Source: Candidatus Omnitrophota bacterium
GTDB lineage: Bacteria; Omnitrophota; 4484-213
Assembly: GCA_030640885.1 (NCBI GenBank)
Contig: DAOWIN010000012.1
Location: 1 to 7,608 of the forward strand
Direction of reading: 5' to 3'
Length of the DNA stretch: 7,608 nt
Position numbers and translations under genes: made by a program. The notes beneath the pieces were generated by a model. The model had not been told where the DNA came from, ran no database searches, and saw only the letters and a program-made list of their open reading frames with translations. Of the stretch, positions 5,162-7,608 are shown one piece after another (position 1 is the stretch's first letter; every line of letters begins with the position of its first letter).

Positions 5162-6079
5162 TTAACCTTTATTTGCCCCTTTTGCAATTATTAAAGCCAA
5201 TTTTAATGCCTCGCAGGCTTGATAATCTTGGAAAATATGCTTACTGCGGGTATCATCAATAAAAGAAGCAATTTCCGTCTCGAGTTGCTCCTGTTTATTT
5301 TTTAATTTAACTTTGCGGCGGACAATCTTTCCTTTTATTTTTTGCACCTTTTTGATTGTGGAGTGTAAATAATCTAAGGAAAGATAAAGATTGGACTGGA
5401 ATATTCTGATTTTTCTTACCTTTTTATCACTTAGCCGACTAACGGAAAGATTAGCCATTGCTCCATTTTTGAATTTTAAGCAAGCAAAAGCGATGTCTTC
5501 ATAATTAGAGAGAATTTTACTGCCGGACGCATTGACGGATTCTACTTCTGAGTTTATCAAATGAAGAATAATATCCAAATCGTGAATCATTAAATCCAAA
5601 ACTACTCCTATATCCTTTACGCGGGGAGCATAAGGACCGAGACGCTGGCATTCAATAAATAGAGGTTTATCAATTATTGCTTTGACCTTTTTTATCACCG
5701 GGTTAAATCTTTCAATGTGTCCAACCTGCAGGATAAGATTTTTCTGTTGAGCGAGATCCAAAAGCTCGCTACCTTCTTCAGAGGTAAGAGCGATTGGCTT
5801 TTCCAATAAAATGTTAACTTTCTTTTTCAGAACCTCTTTAGTAATAGAATAATGCAGATGAGTAGGGACAGCAATGCTGACAGCATCTATTTTGGATAGA
5901 GAAAGCAGGGAAAGGTAATCTTCGTAGAAACGGGTGTGGTATTTGGCGGCGATCTTTTTAACCGAAGTTTGCTTATCACATATTCCTATCAAATTCACCT
6001 GAGGAAGTTGAGCATAAATACGCGTATGCTCCCGCCCTAATTTTCCTACACCGATAACAGCAACATTTATTTTTTTCAT
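5162..6079 (-). CDS. Gfo/Idh/MocA-family NAD(P)-dependent oxidoreductase, lipid A-cluster type
   Basis: 305 residues from ATG 6079. An N-terminal Rossmann fold with GVGKLG (10-15) binds NAD(P). Asp35 after the second strand fits an NAD preference. The family EKP motif (LLEKPIA, 91-97) supplies Lys94, and DLMIHDLD (162-169) supplies the conserved Asp/His. The C-terminal half is the usual mixed beta-sheet domain. Location just upstream of lpxB is a recurring arrangement; in Acidithiobacillus the relative GnnA oxidises the 3-OH of UDP-GlcNAc for 3-amino lipid A, with aminotransferase GnnB beside it. No GnnB is in this window, so the substrate (a UDP-sugar is likely) stays open. A TTG at 6118 is in frame but is the -35 box of the promoter; with TSS near 6083 the ATG at 6079 is nearly leaderless, consistent with no Shine-Dalgarno. 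Confidence 0.9.
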   Translation of the reverse strand: MKKINVAVIGVGKLGREHTRIYAQLPQVNLIGICDKQTSVKKIAAKYHTRFYEDYLSLLSLSKIDAVSIAVPTHLHYSITKEVLKKKVNILLEKPIALTSEEGSELLDLAQQKNLILQVGHIERFNPVIKKVKAIIDKPLFIECQRLGPYAPRVKDIGVVLDLMIHDLDIILHLINSEVESVNASGSKILSNYEDIAFACLKFKNGAMANLSVSRLSDKKVRKIRIFQSNLYLSLDYLHSTIKKVQKIKGKIVRRKVKLKNKQEQLETEIASFIDDTRSKHIFQDYQACEALKLALIIAKGANKG

Positions 6080-6089
6080 AGGAATACTT

Positions 6090-6118
6090 ATGATAATTGA
6101 ATTTTCCCCTATTGTCAA
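6090..6118 (-). promoter_or_regulatory. Sigma70-type promoter for the Gfo/Idh-small protein-lpxB unit
   Basis: On the minus strand TTGACA (6118-6113, perfect -35) is followed by exactly 17 bp and then TATCAT (6095-6090, 5 of 6 matches to the -10). The start site would fall at about 6084-6082, only a few bases before the ATG at 6079. Confidence 0.8.
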
Positions 6119-6140
6119 GAAAAGGAAAATAATGTATAAT
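6112..6140 (+). promoter_or_regulatory. Sigma70-type promoter for the nucleoside phosphorylase-trpF unit
   Basis: TTGTCA (6112-6117, 5 of 6) is followed by 17 bp and a perfect TATAAT (6135-6140). The start site is expected near 6147. Its -35 box shares bases 6113-6117 with the -35 box of the divergent promoter, so the two polymerases cannot bind at once. Confidence 0.8.
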
Positions 6141-6147
6141 ACGCCAT

Positions 6148-6269
6148 CACTGATTACACTGATTAAAAATTACCACTGATTACACTGATTATCAGTGCCA
6201 TCAGTGTTTTTATCAGTGCCATCAGTGTTTTTATCAGTGCCATCAGTGTTTTTATCAGTGCCATCAGTG
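6148..6269 (+). repeat. CACTGATTA / ATCAGTG repeat array in the 5' leader
   Basis: The array begins at about the predicted +1. CACTGATT words occur as two pairs (6148-6164 and 6174-6190), each with 9-nt spacing. Then the complementary word ATCAGTG appears eight times in a 21-nt unit, ATCAGTGCC-ATCAGTG-TTTTT, at 6191-6211, 6212-6232, 6233-6253 and a last copy 6254-6269 followed by TT. Each right-hand unit can pair with a left-hand pair over two 7-bp blocks separated by a 2-nt mismatch (TA opposite CC). Each of the first three is followed by a run of five T, which resembles a weak intrinsic terminator. Confidence 0.9.
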
Positions 6270-6275
6270 TTAACT

Positions 6276-6986
6276 ATGCTTGCTATAATTGGAGGGACAG
6301 TTATTTTTTCTTTGCCGCTTTTAAAGGATAAAAGAGCGGAAATGCTTTGTACTAAATATGGGAAAGCATTTTTTTATTCTTTTGACAACCTCATTATTTT
6401 GAATCGTCACGGAGTAGATAAAAATATTCCCCCACATTGTATAGATTATGCAGCAAATTTAGGAGCAATAAAATCATTAGGAGTGAAAAAGGTTATCGCC
6501 TTAAATTCTTGCGGGAGCCTGAAAAAGGAAATAAAGCCGGGAACCTTTATTGTTCCCGATGATTATCTTAATTTTGATACAATAACTATCTTTGGTAATA
6601 AAATAAAACATATTACTCCTATGTTTGACAAAATGCTGATAAAAACTTGCATTCAAGCATTAAAAGAGTTGAATTTGAGCTTTAGAAATAAGGGAATTTA
6701 TGCCCAGACCAGGGGCCCTCGTTTTGAAACAAGGGCAGAAGTAAATTTGTTAAGGGATTATGCCGATATTGTAGGTATGACTTTAGCAAAAGAAGCGACT
6801 ATTGCCCGGGAATTGGGATTGAAATATGCCAGCATTTGTTCCATAGATAATTATGCTAACGGAGTGGCGAGTAGAGCATTGAGTTACAAGCTGATTAAAG
6901 AAAATGCCAAAAAGAATTTGCCGCTTTGGGAGAAAATAATAAATAAGATTGCTATTTTGGAAGACTCAATTTTTACAAGAAGCTGA
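6276..6986 (+). CDS. MTAP/MTIP/PNP-family nucleoside phosphorylase (mtnP-like), probably 6-oxopurine specific
   Basis: Phosphorolysis of a purine (deoxy)ribonucleoside or methylthio-nucleoside to free base and sugar-1-phosphate, in purine or methionine salvage. 236 residues from ATG 6276. Motifs: IIGGT (4-8, phosphate loop), NRHGVDKNIPPHCIDY (43-58), ALNSCGSLK (75-83), QTRGPRFETRAE (144-155) and VGMTLAKEATIARELGL (166-182). The base-binding segment is SIDNYANG (189-196), where adenine-specific MTAP has TDYD; Asn192 and Ala194 replace its two aspartates and resemble MTIP/PNP enzymes. The frame is open upstream to GTG 6195, but that stretch is only the 21-nt repeat (VPSVFLS units) and the family N-terminus begins at MLAIIGGT. 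No Shine-Dalgarno precedes this ATG. trpF follows after 20 bp. Confidence 0.88.
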   Translation: MLAIIGGTVIFSLPLLKDKRAEMLCTKYGKAFFYSFDNLIILNRHGVDKNIPPHCIDYAANLGAIKSLGVKKVIALNSCGSLKKEIKPGTFIVPDDYLNFDTITIFGNKIKHITPMFDKMLIKTCIQALKELNLSFRNKGIYAQTRGPRFETRAEVNLLRDYADIVGMTLAKEATIARELGLKYASICSIDNYANGVASRALSYKLIKENAKKNLPLWEKIINKIAILEDSIFTRS

Positions 6987-7006
6987 AGCCTTTGAATTAT
7001 TCCGCG

Positions 7007-7608
7007 ATGACAAAAGTTAAAATTTGTGGTATAACAAATATTGAGGATGCTTTGAAAGCTGCGGAGTTGGGCGCAGACGCCTTAGGTTTTATCTTTGCTC
7101 ATAGCCCGCGTCAAGTAAAGCCCAAAGACATAAAGGAAATTGTTCAAAAACTGCCGACAAATGTTATTAAAATAGGGGTTTTCGTGGATGCTGACTTGGA
7201 AAGGGTAAAAGAAATAGTTAAGGATTGTCGTTTAGATGCTTTGCAGTTGCATGGAAAAGAAACTCCGTCTTATTGTGATGCAATAAAACGGTTTTCTTCT
7301 GCCGAAATAATCAAAACATTTCATTTGGGACAGGAAAAAGATTTAAAAGAAATCAGCGGTTATAATATAGGAATTATTTGTTTAGATAGTCAATTTGCAG
7401 GGAAAATGGGCGGTACGGGGAGGTTGTGTAATTGGAATTTGGCAAGACAGGCAAAGGGGTTGGGCAAAAGGATTATTTTATCCGGAGGTTTAAATTTGGA
7501 TAATCTCCAAAATGCGATAGAAGAAGTCAACCCTTGGATGGTAGATGTTTGCAGCGGCGTAGAGGAAAAGGCCCGAAAAAAATCTTGGGCATTAATGAAG
7601 GATTTTAT
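7007..7608 (+). CDS. trpF: Phosphoribosylanthranilate isomerase (3' end outside window)
   Basis: Amadori isomerase of tryptophan synthesis: N-(5'-phosphoribosyl)anthranilate to CdRP. 200 codons are present with no stop before the window edge; the family is usually 200-215 residues, so only a few are missing. TIM-barrel motifs: KICGIT (5-10) with the catalytic Cys7, LGFIF...SPR (26-35), GVFVD (57-61), LQLHG (79-83), LDS (126-128) with the catalytic Asp127, GGTG (135-138), LSGGL (158-162) and DVCSGVE (180-186), where most relatives have DxSSGVE. The ATG at 7007 lacks a Shine-Dalgarno; an in-frame TTG at 6992 would add five residues, but KICGIT sits at its normal distance from this ATG. It is 20 bp behind the phosphorylase gene and probably cotranscribed. 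No other trp gene is visible. Confidence 0.95.
   Translation, partial: MTKVKICGITNIEDALKAAELGADALGFIFAHSPRQVKPKDIKEIVQKLPTNVIKIGVFVDADLERVKEIVKDCRLDALQLHGKETPSYCDAIKRFSSAEIIKTFHLGQEKDLKEISGYNIGIICLDSQFAGKMGGTGRLCNWNLARQAKGLGKRIILSGGLNLDNLQNAIEEVNPWMVDVCSGVEEKARKKSWALMKDF

Noticed and set aside
6191..6269. CRISPR array (21-nt repeats)
   Set aside because: The units are contiguous, with no unique spacers and no cas genes; it is a simple tandem repeat.
6195..6275. N-terminal extension of the phosphorylase made of VPSVFLS repeats
   Set aside because: It is only a reading of the 21-nt repeat with no ribosome site before any GTG; the family N-terminus starts at ATG 6276.

Overview
The window is AT-rich, gene-dense bacterial chromosome. 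It encodes LpxB beside a lipid A-type Gfo/Idh oxidoreductase, so the organism is Gram-negative with a lipid A outer membrane. Low GC, Lys/Ile-rich proteins and many short tandem arrays, some read in frame inside housekeeping genes, remind me of Candidatus Omnitrophota or a related uncultivated lineage. That placement is an inference from style and was not tested.

Layout. (1) Bases 1-2932, plus strand, look like one operon: the 3' part of valS, then nadC (4-bp ATGA overlap), birA (6-bp gap) and panD (own Shine-Dalgarno). Apart from valS these serve cofactor synthesis: NAD, biotin attachment, and beta-alanine for pantothenate/CoA. (2) Bases 2933-3275 are non-coding and dominated by a compound inverted repeat built from CTAATGT-like words. 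(3) def (3276-3782, plus) runs tail to tail into lpxB (minus), with a 54-bp coding overlap. (4) The minus-strand unit reads Gfo/Idh oxidoreductase (6079-5162), a small one-pass membrane protein (5118-4888), then lpxB (4928-3729). It looks like the end of a lipid A operon or a separately promoted piece of one. (5) Bases 6080-6275 hold two divergent sigma70-type promoters whose -35 boxes overlap, followed on the plus side by a 122-bp array of CACTGAT/ATCAGTG words. (6) A nucleoside phosphorylase of the MTAP/MTIP/PNP family (6276-6986) and trpF (7007 to the window end) form a second plus-strand unit.

The most unusual feature is the repeats. At least four arrays of heptanucleotide units lie in frame inside conserved enzymes: three in valS and one in nadC. 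Each sits at a loop between conserved blocks. Heptamers change sequence along an array but keep strict 7-nt register, and two arrays end in almost the same pair of units. The genic arrays carry no stop codon in the strand that is read, while the two intergenic arrays (3021-3139 and 6148-6269) are built from words that contain stops. The pattern resembles the heptameric STRR repeats known from cyanobacteria, but here they become protein sequence.

Other notable points are a probably leaderless Gfo/Idh mRNA, a BirA without its C-terminal domain, a phosphorylase whose base-binding residues suggest 6-oxopurine rather than adenine specificity, and an unrecognised membrane protein overlapping the lpxB start.
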